Source: Lentisphaeria bacterium (GTDB lineage Bacteria; Verrucomicrobiota; Lentisphaeria; Oligosphaerales; PUNB01). From it: a DNA stretch of 10,309 bases. Below, piece by piece: positions 1-6,692 of this stretch (the first letter of the stretch is position 1; each line of letters starts with the position of its first letter). Below the pieces are notes generated by a model that was given only the letters and a program-made list of their open reading frames with translations, did not search any database and was not told the DNA's origin. Made by a program: the position numbers and the translations under genes. The stretch is from contig SLNM01000048.1 of assembly GCA_007133055.1 (NCBI GenBank), forward strand, positions 1-10,309. Direction: 5' to 3'.

Positions 1-48
1 CTTCGCTTAACCCTGGGCTACGATGATTCCGCCCCTTTGGGGCTATAA
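1..48. repeat. Partial REP-like palindromic intergenic repeat at window edge
   Basis: The stretch contains CCCTGGG (11-17) and a perfect 5-bp hairpin, GCCCC-TTT-GGGGC (31-43), in an A+T-richer intergenic context. On the plus strand it also reads as a short open stretch ending LGYDDSAPLGL then TAA (46-48). From memory, segments built as CCCTGGGCTA, a short AT-rich stretch and GCCCC-loop-GGGGC recur in intergenic DNA of Planctomycetota, Lentisphaerota and related metagenomic genomes, often wrongly called as ends of small proteins. I therefore read it as the right half of an interspersed palindromic repeat cut by the window edge, not a gene end. A real C-terminus of an upstream plus-strand gene cannot be excluded. 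Positions 49-118 show nothing else I can name. Confidence 0.4.
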
Positions 49-118
49 CACCTCTCGCTTTGTGAAAAAATTATCGAGGCATGGTGTTTTTATTCGCGAT
101 TTTCGCGCATTTCACAGT

Positions 119-172
119 AAAAAAACATAGCCATGGCGACCTGAAGACAGCGGGCCGCCGCTGTCGGGCGCA
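119..172 (-). terminator. Possible rho-independent terminator after dapL
   Basis: On the minus strand, 3' of the dapL stop, there is a perfect 8-bp stem GACAGCGG / CCGCTGTC with a 4-nt loop (146-165). It can be extended outward by GCGCCC pairing with GGTCGC (5 of 6 pairs) across a 4-nt bulge. It is followed by seven T residues (plus-strand A run 119-125). The T tract lies about 20 nt after the core stem rather than directly after it, so the shape is not canonical. A small CATGGCTATG element sits between them. Position after the last gene of a minus-strand cluster supports a terminator role. Confidence 0.4.
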
Positions 173-206
173 TCAATTCTGGCGCATAGCCTTTTGCTGC
201 CGATGC

Positions 207-1445
207 TCAGGCGAATCGGAACCGGCAGTCTTGCAGCCGCCGTCGAACTTCGCCGAGGACGCGTTTTTCCTCTGACTCCGTGTCGGCCACGAATGTGGCA
301 CTGAAGCGGACGAAGTTTCCGGCGTCGTCCCACGGCACGGTGCTGATTTGTTTTTCCGCGATCAGCCACTGGCTGAAGTCTTCGCCCGAGGCGAAGTCGC
401 GTCCGCCCTCCAGACCGCGGGGGATTTCCACGTACAGATAGAAAGAGCCCTGCGGCATGACGGCGGGGAAGCCCAGTTGGCTCAGAGTTTCAACCAATGC
501 CTGCAGGCGCCGTCGATATTTTTCCCCGATGGCGGGGGTTATTTCGGCCTGGTGCCGCAGAGCCCAGCCCGCCGCTTTCTGGATGGCTCTGAACTGCCCG
601 CTGTCGGCATTGTCCTTGACCGAGGCAAATGCCTGGACCGCACCGGGGGCGCCGGCCACCCAGCCGAGACGCCAGCCGGTCATGTTGAAGCCCTTCGACA
701 TGCTGTGCAGCTCGACGGCGGTGTCGAAAGCGCCGGGGCGGGACAGAATACTCAGAGGCTGTCCGGCAAAGTTGAGCGGGGCGTAGGCGGCGTCGGAGAC
801 GATCAGCAGTCGATGGGTTCGGGCGAAGTCAATCAGATGGTCGAAAAACTCGGGCGTGGCCGAAGCTCCGGTCGGATTGTTAGGGTAGTTGACGTAGAGC
901 AGCTTGGCCCGCTGTCTTTGCTCTGCGGTCAGGGTCTCTACCTGGGGCAGGAAACCGTTTTGCTTGAGCAGCGGCAGATTGACCACTTCACCACCAAGAT
1001 ACTTGGTCCAGGTTCCCATTACCGGGTAGCCGGGAACGGTCAGGACGGAGATGTCGCCGGGATTGACAAAGCAGGCGGGCAGCAGGGAGAGGGCGGACTT
1101 GCTGCCGATCGAGTGGCAAATCTGGGTTTCCGGATTCAGCCGGACATCGTACAGTTCGCGCATATAGTCGGCGACGATTTCCTTGAATTCCGGTATGCCG
1201 TTGTCGGCGTAGGTGCGATTCTCCCATTTGCCGGCTTCCTCGGCCAGAGTCTCGACCACCCGCGGGAAGGCCATGTCGTCAGGCTCGCCCACCCCCATGT
1301 CGATCAGCTCGGTATCCGGGTGCGCACGCTTGGCGGCGGCCTTGGCACGCTTGATCTTTTCAAATTTGTAAACCGTACTGTCCTGGCCGAAGCGGTGGCC
1401 GCCAATGCGTTCGGCGAATAGTTCCTGCATCATGGTCTCCTGCAT
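207..1445 (-). CDS. dapL: LL-diaminopimelate aminotransferase (PLP, class I/II fold)
   Basis: A 412-residue fold-type I aminotransferase. The predicted reaction converts tetrahydrodipicolinate plus glutamate directly to LL-2,6-diaminopimelate, for lysine and peptidoglycan synthesis in the cytosol, bypassing the succinylase/acetylase route. Visible motifs: the substrate-side N-terminus with LIDMGVGEPDDMAF (about 47-60), IGSKSAL (113-119) in the cofactor phosphate region, YPNNPTGA (187-194), SDAAY (217-221), and SMSKGFNMTGWRLGW (248-262) with the Schiff-base lysine at 251. NFVRFSATF near the C-terminus supplies the carboxylate-binding arginine. Length fits the family (about 390-430). The ATG at 1445 has AGAGGA 7 nt upstream; in-frame Met 5 and 6 are alternatives with GGAG close by. 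It is the last gene of the minus-strand cluster, 156 bp after the prenyl synthase. Fold and PLP chemistry are near certain; substrate is the less sure part, and another aspartate/alanine-type aminotransferase is the alternative. Confidence 0.8.
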   Translation of the reverse strand: MQETMMQELFAERIGGHRFGQDSTVYKFEKIKRAKAAAKRAHPDTELIDMGVGEPDDMAFPRVVETLAEEAGKWENRTYADNGIPEFKEIVADYMRELYDVRLNPETQICHSIGSKSALSLLPACFVNPGDISVLTVPGYPVMGTWTKYLGGEVVNLPLLKQNGFLPQVETLTAEQRQRAKLLYVNYPNNPTGASATPEFFDHLIDFARTHRLLIVSDAAYAPLNFAGQPLSILSRPGAFDTAVELHSMSKGFNMTGWRLGWVAGAPGAVQAFASVKDNADSGQFRAIQKAAGWALRHQAEITPAIGEKYRRRLQALVETLSQLGFPAVMPQGSFYLYVEIPRGLEGGRDFASGEDFSQWLIAEKQISTVPWDDAGNFVRFSATFVADTESEEKRVLGEVRRRLQDCRFRFA

Positions 1446-1500
1446 GTCTGTGTCCTCTGTTGTTATTCTCTTTTGCGTTCAAGAAGATTGGATAGGTTTT

Positions 1501-1580
1501 GGCGAAAGATTAGGGCAGAAGACAATGGCTGTGCTGGTTTTCCCTAATCTTTGGCCTTAATCTTTCGCCCTGATCTTGAT
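1501..1580. repeat. 13-bp-unit repeat with inverted copy, intergenic
   Basis: Three 13-bp units follow one another: CCCTAATCTTTGG (1542-1554), CCTTAATCTTTCG (1555-1567) and CCCTGATCTTGAT (1568-1580). An inverted copy, GGCGAAAGATTAGGG (1501-1515), pairs with 1542-1556 as a 15-position stem with a single G-G mismatch, around a 26-nt loop; it can alternatively pair with the second unit. The element occupies most of the 156-bp gap between the prenyl synthase and dapL genes. No T tract follows the stem on either strand, so it does not look like an intrinsic terminator. I recall similar TAATCTTT-based intergenic elements in PVC-type genomes, but that is memory only. Confidence 0.6.
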
Positions 1581-1601
1581 CATTTTGATCACCAACCTGA
1601 G

Positions 1602-2702
1602 TTACCTGTTCCTGCTCAAGCTGTAGTCTATCGTTTCCTCGAGGATTTTGCGGTATGATTCGGCCGGCACTTGCAGATTTTGCAGTTGTCGGCGGGCCTG
1701 GGCCGCCAGTTGTTCGATCTTTTGGCGCAGGCGGCTGCGAATGCCGTGTGCGACGATTCGTTCCCGCACCCATTCCACATCCCGGTCCTCGATGTCCGGG
1801 TTGCCAAATATCGTACGCAATCGGCGGCGCTCGGCATCACTGCCCGCCTGTGAAAGGTAAAGGAAATAAAGTGTCTTTTTACTTTGCCTAATATCGGCGC
1901 CGACCGGTTTGCCGGTTTGTTTTTGCTCGCCGAACATGCCCAGGTCATCGTCGCGCACTTGAAACATCACCCCCATGGTTTCACCGAATTTACGCCATTC
2001 CGCCAGCTCGTTTTCCTGCCGTCCGGCCAGCATGGCTCCGGCCAGCAGCGGCAGGATAAAGGTGTAGGCGGCTGTTTTACAGAGGAAAACCTGTATGATT
2101 TCCTCCTCGCTCGGCGGTTCCGCTTGAAAGCCGAAATAAAGATCCTGCATCTGACCGACCCCAACCTTGGCGGTCTCCCGGAGAGCGAGGCTGGTTACGG
2201 CCTGTCGAATCGCACCGTCAACCGGCAGGTCGTTAAGCAGTTCGAAGGCGAGGAAGAAGGCGATGTCCCCGGCGCAGACGGCCATGGCGTTGCCAAAATG
2301 CTCGACCGCCGGCAGCCCCTCCCGGCGCGCCATCTCGAGGTATTGCTGGTTGATGGTTTTCTCCCCCCGCCGCAGCAGGTCGCGGTCCATGATGTCGTCG
2401 TGGATCAGAAATGAACTTTGCAGCAGCTCCATCGCCGCCCCGGTTTGAAGAGCGGCGGACCGAGCTTGGCCGGCAAACGCCTGGTGCGCCAGCAGGACCA
2501 GCCCGCTCCTCAGCATTTTTCCATTGGCGACAAATGGCATCAGCCGGTTCAGCACATCTTCGCCCCAGGCGGGAGTTCCGGCGAAGCTGGCTTTTTTCTG
2601 TTCGAGATAATCCTGCAGAACCTTGTTTGTTCGCTCTTTGTTTTGTCTGAAGAACTCAAGCATGAGCGTATTTTTTCCTGTTGTCATCCCAAGGTGGCTC
2701 AT
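1602..2702 (-). CDS. Polyprenyl (geranylgeranyl/farnesyl-type) diphosphate synthase
   Basis: A trans-isoprenyl diphosphate synthase of 366 residues that condenses isopentenyl diphosphate onto an allylic diphosphate with Mg2+, feeding quinone, carotenoid or other isoprenoid pathways. Motifs in order: GKMLR (61-65) for IPP binding; the first Asp-rich motif DDIMD (102-106) followed by RDLLRRG; the KT pair (209-210); the second Asp-rich motif DDDLG (251-255); and GKPVGADI (264-271) with a catalytic lysine. The first motif has the short DDxxD form, not the DDxxxxD form of classical bacterial FPP synthases. Phe sits 4 and Ser 5 residues before it, so product length is not obvious. The ATG at 2702 overlaps the upstream channel gene's TGA (ATGA), implying translational coupling. 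Met 6 and Met 14 (MLEFFRQ, start at 2663) are plausible alternatives that fit the family's usual N-terminus; none has a strong ribosome site. Confidence 0.88.
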   Translation of the reverse strand: MSHLGMTTGKNTLMLEFFRQNKERTNKVLQDYLEQKKASFAGTPAWGEDVLNRLMPFVANGKMLRSGLVLLAHQAFAGQARSAALQTGAAMELLQSSFLIHDDIMDRDLLRRGEKTINQQYLEMARREGLPAVEHFGNAMAVCAGDIAFFLAFELLNDLPVDGAIRQAVTSLALRETAKVGVGQMQDLYFGFQAEPPSEEEIIQVFLCKTAAYTFILPLLAGAMLAGRQENELAEWRKFGETMGVMFQVRDDDLGMFGEQKQTGKPVGADIRQSKKTLYFLYLSQAGSDAERRRLRTIFGNPDIEDRDVEWVRERIVAHGIRSRLRQKIEQLAAQARRQLQNLQVPAESYRKILEETIDYSLSRNR

Positions 2703-3970
2703 GAATTATTCAGGCCCGGCTCCAGGGCTTTGCGCCCGAGTTTTTGTACGTCGGCACTGGAGGGTGCCTGGAAGACCCGCAGCCCGAACTCTGGAGCCAC
2801 TGCCAGGATGTGGTCGAAGATGTCGGACTGAATCCCCTCGTAGAAGAACCAGCGAGTGTCGTTGGCGAAAGCGTAGACCTCGATCGGCACGCCCTCGGCG
2901 GTCGGCTGCAACTGGCGCACGATCATCAGCATATCCTGATTGACCCCGGGGTGTTGTTTCAGATAGGCCAGCAGGTAGGCGCGGAAAGTGCCAATGTTAG
3001 TCAGGTGCCGGCCATTGGCCGGGGAGGCCGGATCGATGTTGTGCTCCTGGTTGTATTTTTCGATGTCGGCGATCTTATCCTCGATGTACTGGCTGATCAA
3101 CTGTAGTCGGCGCAGCCGTTTGACTTCCTCGTCGTCAAGGAAATGAATAGTGCCGAGGTCGATGTTGATATTGCGCATGATGCGCCGACCGCCCGCTTCG
3201 AGCATGCCGCGCCAGTTGCGGAAGGAATCGGAAATCAGGGCGTAGGTGGGAACCGTGGTGATAGTGCGGTCCCAGTTCTGCACTTTCACTGTGGTCAGCG
3301 TGATGTCAATGACATCGCCGTCGGCTTGGTACTTGGGCATTTCCAGCCAGTCGCCAATGGCCAGCATTCGGTTGGCCGCCAACTGAATGCCGGCGATGAA
3401 ACCGAGAATCGGGTCCTTGAAGATCAGCATCAGCACCGCAGCCATGGCTCCCATGCCGCTGACCAGCAGAACCGGGGATTTGCCCAGCAGCACGGCCAGG
3501 GAGACAATGACAATGACAATAACCGTAATCAGTTTGACTACCTGGACAAAAGCGCGAATCGGTATTTGCCGGGCGAAGGGAAAGGTGTTATAGACATCGA
3601 CCACGGCATCGAGAAAGGAATGCAGAACGAACACCCCGGTCAGGAGCAGCCACAGCGCGGTGGCGGCTCGCAGCACCGAAACATAGGCGTGAGGGGCGGC
3701 GGCCAGCCAATGACCAATCAGGCTGTAGGCGACGATGCCGGGAATCAGCCAGCAGAGGCGGCGAAAAACGCCGCGCTTCTCCAGTTGCTTGTCCCATTTG
3801 GTGGGAATGCGTTTACTGGCTCGAATGACCATCGGCATCACCAGCAGAGTGAGGGCGTAGCCGATGGCCAGGACAATAAGCAAAATTGCCAGCCCGACCA
3901 GGATGGCCGCCAAATGCTCGGCCACGCCAATGCCGCGCCCGGCGAACAAAGATAGCAAGCTTTCGTACAT
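2699..3970 (-). CDS. ybdG: YbdG/MscM-type mechanosensitive ion channel (MscS superfamily)
   Basis: A 423-residue inner-membrane channel predicted to open under membrane tension and release solutes during osmotic downshock. Hydrophobic segments lie at about 19-47, 72-92, 97-119 and 140-162. A small-residue pore-lining helix (about 166-200) contains GMGAMAAVLMLIFKDPILG, the MscS TM3 pattern. The soluble beta domain follows, with GDWLEM (206-211), DGDVIDI and TVKVQNWD, ending in a long alpha/beta tail. FRNWRGMLEAGGRRI (250-264) is characteristic of the E. coli YbdG branch, and the length is close to YbdG's 415. AGAGGAAA lies 4 nt before the ATG. The downstream stop overlaps the prenyl synthase start by four bases; the upstream gap to the oxidoreductase is 78 bp with no clear promoter. 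Family assignment is firm; the subfamily role in small-conductance (MscM-like) response is known for E. coli only. Confidence 0.9.
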   Translation of the reverse strand: MYESLLSLFAGRGIGVAEHLAAILVGLAILLIVLAIGYALTLLVMPMVIRASKRIPTKWDKQLEKRGVFRRLCWLIPGIVAYSLIGHWLAAAPHAYVSVLRAATALWLLLTGVFVLHSFLDAVVDVYNTFPFARQIPIRAFVQVVKLITVIVIVIVSLAVLLGKSPVLLVSGMGAMAAVLMLIFKDPILGFIAGIQLAANRMLAIGDWLEMPKYQADGDVIDITLTTVKVQNWDRTITTVPTYALISDSFRNWRGMLEAGGRRIMRNINIDLGTIHFLDDEEVKRLRRLQLISQYIEDKIADIEKYNQEHNIDPASPANGRHLTNIGTFRAYLLAYLKQHPGVNQDMLMIVRQLQPTAEGVPIEVYAFANDTRWFFYEGIQSDIFDHILAVAPEFGLRVFQAPSSADVQKLGRKALEPGLNNS

Positions 3971-4036
3971 TCAATTTCCTCTTAAGTCTTTTTCACCAGT
4001 TTTCTCGCGGATTCAGGCATCTCCCAGCCGAACGGG

Positions 4037-4070
4037 GCAAGTGCAATTTCACCGTTGGTCCGGCACTTGC
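4037..4070 (-). other. 8-bp inverted repeat spanning the oxidoreductase stop
   Basis: GCAAGTGC (4037-4044) and GCACTTGC (4063-4070) are perfect complements separated by 18 nt that include the oxidoreductase stop codon (4049-4051). The stem could form at the 3' end of that message. No T tract follows on the minus strand, so a termination role is unsupported; it may be chance or a 3' stabilising hairpin. Confidence 0.25.
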
Positions 4071-5404
4071 AGGATGGCGCCGTTGGCTTTCAAGTGGGAG
4101 GCCAGGCGGGAATAATCAAGTTCGGGCAGGGTGCTGTTGTCGGCCAGAGCCAGGGCGACCCCGCTGCCGGCCGCCTGGCCGGTGGCCAGGCATTGGGCGA
4201 TATAGCGGATACAGGTGATCATTTTGGTTTCACAGGAAATTGTCCGGCCGGCCAGGCCCAGATTGATGAAGTCGCCCGCGATCAAGGTGCGCCAGGGGAT
4301 TGGCCGGAGGCCGGAGACGGGTTTCCGCCATGCCGCCGCGAATCGCTGTATGCCATGGTCGCCGTATCGGCGGAGACCAAGGCCGACCGGTTCGGCTACC
4401 GGTGTGTTGTCGTCAATGTCCTGCTGAGTGATGGTTTCCCGGCCAACGGCCGAGCGTCCGGCCCGCAGTCCAATGGTGTCGGGCACATGGGCCAGGCAGG
4501 CGTTTTTGAATTCCGGGAACTCGCTTTTGAACCAGGCCACGCCTGCCTCCACCTGGCGGCGCAGCGCGGTGTCCATGCGAGTCAGTTCACGGCTGTCCAG
4601 AGCGTTGCCGACGGTGGCTGTGTAGTTGACATGTATCTTCCCGGGGGCCAGGCAGCGGAACCCCATGAAGCGATCCTGCACGGCAAGCGGCACTTTCCCC
4701 TCCTTGTGCAATTGTTCAAATCGTTGGCTGACCCGCACGCGGTCAAACTCGGCGGCGCCGTCCAGGTCAAAGATCAGGGTTTTAGTCATCACCTCATCCG
4801 GTCTGCCGACTCGAACCCGGGCGCCGGCCCGCCAGGCCAGGTGGGCGTCGCCGGTGGCGTCGACAAAAAATTTACCCTTGAGCAGAGCCGGTCCCTCGGC
4901 CGGGTCGACCGCCAGGGCGGTGACCCGGTGGTTTTCGGTGGTTGCCCCAATGATCCGGGTGTAAAACCACTGTTCAACGCCGTTCTCCTCCAGCATACGG
5001 CTGAGTTCCAGGTTCAGGCCGTTGACACTGGCCACCGCGTCCCGAGTGATTTCCCGGCGGTCTAGGGGTTCCGGTTCGAAGTCGCCCACGCCTTTTTGCA
5101 TGCGTGCCTGGCCGGCCTGGCTCAGGCGCCGCAGCAGTTGATCGGCGATTCCGCCGACGATTTGGCGACCGTCGTAGGCAACGCCCATGATATGTGGACA
5201 GTTAGAATGCGTGGCGGTGCCGCCGGGCGAGGCTGCCTGGTCGACAATGGCGACCCGGACTCCGGCTCGGGCTGCGGCTATGGCAGCGGCGAACCCGCCG
5301 GGGCCGGCGCCCGCCACCACCAGGTCATATTCACCGGCCACCGGCCAGTTCGCAGGCGGAGTGAACAAAGGGGAGACGCTGGTTGACTGGCCGTCCAATG
5401 TCAT
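4049..5404 (-). CDS. FAD-dependent oxidoreductase, substrate unknown
   Basis: From the ATG at 5404 this encodes 451 residues of a FAD-dependent oxidoreductase resembling the FAD_oxidored (PF12831-like) group. The N-terminal Rossmann motif reads YDLVVAGAGPGGFAAA (about 26-40), with an Asp ending the second strand (VRVAIVDQ, about 55) to hold the ADP-ribose, then PGGTATHSNCPHIMG and GGIADQLLRRL. FFVDATGDAHLAWRAGA is the second FAD-contacting motif. RTLIAGDFINLGLAGR near the C-terminus is the late FAD-binding segment. I see no signal peptide, membrane helix or iron-sulfur cysteine cluster, so a cytosolic flavoenzyme is likely. The frame stays open upstream to 5698, but that part overlaps rbgA; the 118-bp gap between the genes holds alternative GTG (5416) and TTG (5446) starts, and no start has a convincing ribosome site. 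A weak TGGCCA-17-TATGTT box lies upstream (TATGTT at 5450-5455). Neighbours do not reveal the substrate. Confidence 0.85.
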   Translation of the reverse strand: MTLDGQSTSVSPLFTPPANWPVAGEYDLVVAGAGPGGFAAAIAAARAGVRVAIVDQAASPGGTATHSNCPHIMGVAYDGRQIVGGIADQLLRRLSQAGQARMQKGVGDFEPEPLDRREITRDAVASVNGLNLELSRMLEENGVEQWFYTRIIGATTENHRVTALAVDPAEGPALLKGKFFVDATGDAHLAWRAGARVRVGRPDEVMTKTLIFDLDGAAEFDRVRVSQRFEQLHKEGKVPLAVQDRFMGFRCLAPGKIHVNYTATVGNALDSRELTRMDTALRRQVEAGVAWFKSEFPEFKNACLAHVPDTIGLRAGRSAVGRETITQQDIDDNTPVAEPVGLGLRRYGDHGIQRFAAAWRKPVSGLRPIPWRTLIAGDFINLGLAGRTISCETKMITCIRYIAQCLATGQAAGSGVALALADNSTLPELDYSRLASHLKANGAILQVPDQR

Positions 5405-5522
5405 TGTTAAAATCACTTTCTTGTCAATACTTATCGCGAATTCCAACTTAACATAGTTCGGGGTTGCATATTTGGCCAGTCCATCGAGAAAGATGGAAAC
5501 ATCAGAAACCGGCTGTTCCGAA

Positions 5523-6413
5523 TCACAAAATGCAGTCGTCCCGGGCGACGTCAAATGTAACCCTTCCCAGCTTGCCGGCTCGGAAATCATGCAGCAGAGC
5601 GCGGGCGGCGCGATAGGTGTCGATTTGCCCGCCCGCGCCCAGCAGTCCTCGCCGTCGGCCGACCGCCTGTAAAAGGGTGTCGATGTCCAGGTCCGCACCG
5701 ATTTCTTTTAGGTAAATGCTGAAGGACAATGGCCGGTGATGATGCTGATGCCACCAGAGCAGGAAATCGGCCAGCAGCTCTTCGCCGATCAGTTCGTCTT
5801 TGATGGCGCCGACCAAGGTTAGTTTTAGTTCCATGACTTTATTTTCGATGCGCGGCCAGAGTACTCCGGGGGTGTCGAGCAGCTCCAATCCACTGCGCAA
5901 CCGCACCCATTGTTGAGCTTTGGTCACTCCCGGGCGTGGTCCGACTTCGGCTTTCTGGCCGGCTGCCAGGCGGTTTGCCAGGGTTGATTTACCGACATTG
6001 GGAATGCCCGCGATCATGATTCGCGGGAGTCGCATCTGCTGCCGCCGGGCGCCGGTCCGCCGTCGGTGTTGTTCGATGGTGCGCCGGCAGAGGTCGAGGA
6101 ACCGGTCGAGATTGCGGCCTGCGTCGGCATCGACATCAAGCACGGGTACATCTTCTTCGTTCTGCAAGATGCCGACCCATTTTTTGGTGGCGGCGGGAGC
6201 CGCCAGGTCGCTTTTGGTCAGCACCAGGCAACGGGGTTTATCCTTCAGCAGACGATTGAAGAGAGGGTTGCGCGAGGTTTGGGGAATGCGTGCGTCGCGC
6301 AGTTCGACGACCAGGTCGACGAGGCGCAGGCGCTGGGTGATCTGGCGCCCCGCTTTAAGCATGTGGCCGGGATACCAGCCTGTGATTGGCAGATGGGTGA
6401 AGGGATTGCGCAT
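5523..6413 (-). CDS. rbgA: Ribosome biogenesis GTPase RbgA/YlqF
   Basis: A circularly permuted GTPase of the YlqF/YawG family; B. subtilis RbgA acts late in 50S subunit assembly in the cytosol. The G motifs appear in permuted order. Counted from the upstream ATG at 6431: the family signature GWYPGHMLKA (18-27) and ELRDARIPQTSRNP (43-56), G4 as TKSD (72-75), G1 GIPNVGKST (142-150), G2 GVT (168-170) and G3 DTPGV (186-190). A C-terminal helical RNA-binding domain follows. I chose the ATG at 6413 (296 residues): it has CGGAA upstream, gives the usual short N-terminus before WYPGHM, and leaves a 30-nt leader from the predicted promoter. The ATG at 6431 (302 residues) would sit about 13 nt from that start of transcription with no ribosome site. 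It is the first gene of the minus-strand cluster. G4 is TKSD rather than the common NKxD, as is tolerated in this family. Confidence 0.92.
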   Translation of the reverse strand: MRNPFTHLPITGWYPGHMLKAGRQITQRLRLVDLVVELRDARIPQTSRNPLFNRLLKDKPRCLVLTKSDLAAPAATKKWVGILQNEEDVPVLDVDADAGRNLDRFLDLCRRTIEQHRRRTGARRQQMRLPRIMIAGIPNVGKSTLANRLAAGQKAEVGPRPGVTKAQQWVRLRSGLELLDTPGVLWPRIENKVMELKLTLVGAIKDELIGEELLADFLLWWHQHHHRPLSFSIYLKEIGADLDIDTLLQAVGRRRGLLGAGGQIDTYRAARALLHDFRAGKLGRVTFDVARDDCIL

Positions 6414-6450
6414 GTCTGTTCCGGGTTGCATAATTGCCCGCTGATTTTAT

Positions 6451-6479
6451 AGTATACCTGACTATTGCCGAGGTTGCAA
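6451..6479 (-). promoter_or_regulatory. Sigma70-like promoter for rbgA and downstream genes
   Basis: On the minus strand TTGCAA (6479-6474) and TATACT (6456-6451) are separated by exactly 17 bp, differing from the consensus at two and one positions respectively. Transcription would begin near 6444. It is placed to drive rbgA and, because all following genes are co-oriented with short gaps, possibly the whole cluster down to dapL. Confidence 0.6.
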
Positions 6480-6538
6480 GGTGGCAAGTGAAGCCGCAAG
6501 TAACGCGTCAGTTAAAGGTGGGAAATTCGTGTCGATTG

Positions 6539-6606
6539 ACGAGAACGGCGACGAGAACGGGCAACGAGCCGCTCAAATCGTCCGCCGTTCTCGTCGCCGT
6601 TCTCGT
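6539..6606. repeat. Perfect 22-bp inverted repeat in the divergent intergenic region
   Basis: Arms 6539-6560 and 6585-6606 are perfectly complementary over 22 bp around a 24-nt loop. Each arm is itself a near-tandem duplication of the decamer ACGAGAACGG with a CG between copies. The element lies between the rbgA promoter and panC. Plus-strand TTTT follows closely (6606-6609), but no gene lies upstream on that strand for it to terminate. It could be a mobile or REP-like repeat unit, a transcription insulator between divergent genes, or a structured panC leader. The rest of the divergent region (6480-6538, 6607-6679) shows no clear plus-strand promoter to me. Confidence 0.7.
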
Positions 6607-6679
6607 TTTCCGACTGGTTGTTTTCAAGCGTTGCACCTATGACTGACGCATTACAGCCGCAAGTCATGCATTCAGAAAC

Positions 6680-6686
6680 AAGGAAG
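6680..6686 (+). promoter_or_regulatory. Ribosome binding site fixing the panC start
   Basis: AAGGAAG stands 6 nt before the ATG at 6693. The upstream in-frame starts (TTG 6618, ATG 6639, ATG 6666) lack such a site, so this element decides the start. Confidence 0.6.
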
Positions 6687-6692
6687 CCAGGG

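Noticed and set aside
348..1421. Long plus-strand open frame (357 codons) opposite dapL
   Set aside because: It is antisense to a clear aminotransferase with intact motifs and has no recognisable domain; it is a shadow frame of GC-rich coding DNA.
1501..1580. Short CRISPR-like array or intrinsic terminator
   Set aside because: The units are 13 bp and adjacent with no unique spacers, and no T tract follows the stem on either strand.
3143..3955. Plus-strand open frame (270 codons) opposite the channel gene
   Set aside because: Its Gln/Asn/His-rich, low-complexity composition is what the reverse complement of a hydrophobic membrane protein gives; no family is recognisable.
4055..5065. Plus-strand open frame (336 codons) opposite the oxidoreductase
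   Set aside because: Antisense to a gene with clear FAD-binding motifs; no domain seen.
5405..5698. Full upstream extension of the oxidoreductase frame into rbgA
   Set aside because: About 175 bp would overlap a well-supported GTPase gene in another frame, and the far-upstream part reads as shadow sequence. Only the last 20 or so codons are left open as a question.
6539..6606. Rho-independent terminator
   Set aside because: Strong stem, but nothing upstream on the plus strand needs terminating, and on the minus strand it precedes the rbgA promoter; only four T residues follow on the plus strand.
6618..6692. N-terminal extension of panC from TTG 6618 or ATG 6639/6666
   Set aside because: No ribosome site precedes these starts, whereas AAGGAAG fits the ATG at 6693, and PanC proteins normally begin shortly before the PTMGALHxGH motif.
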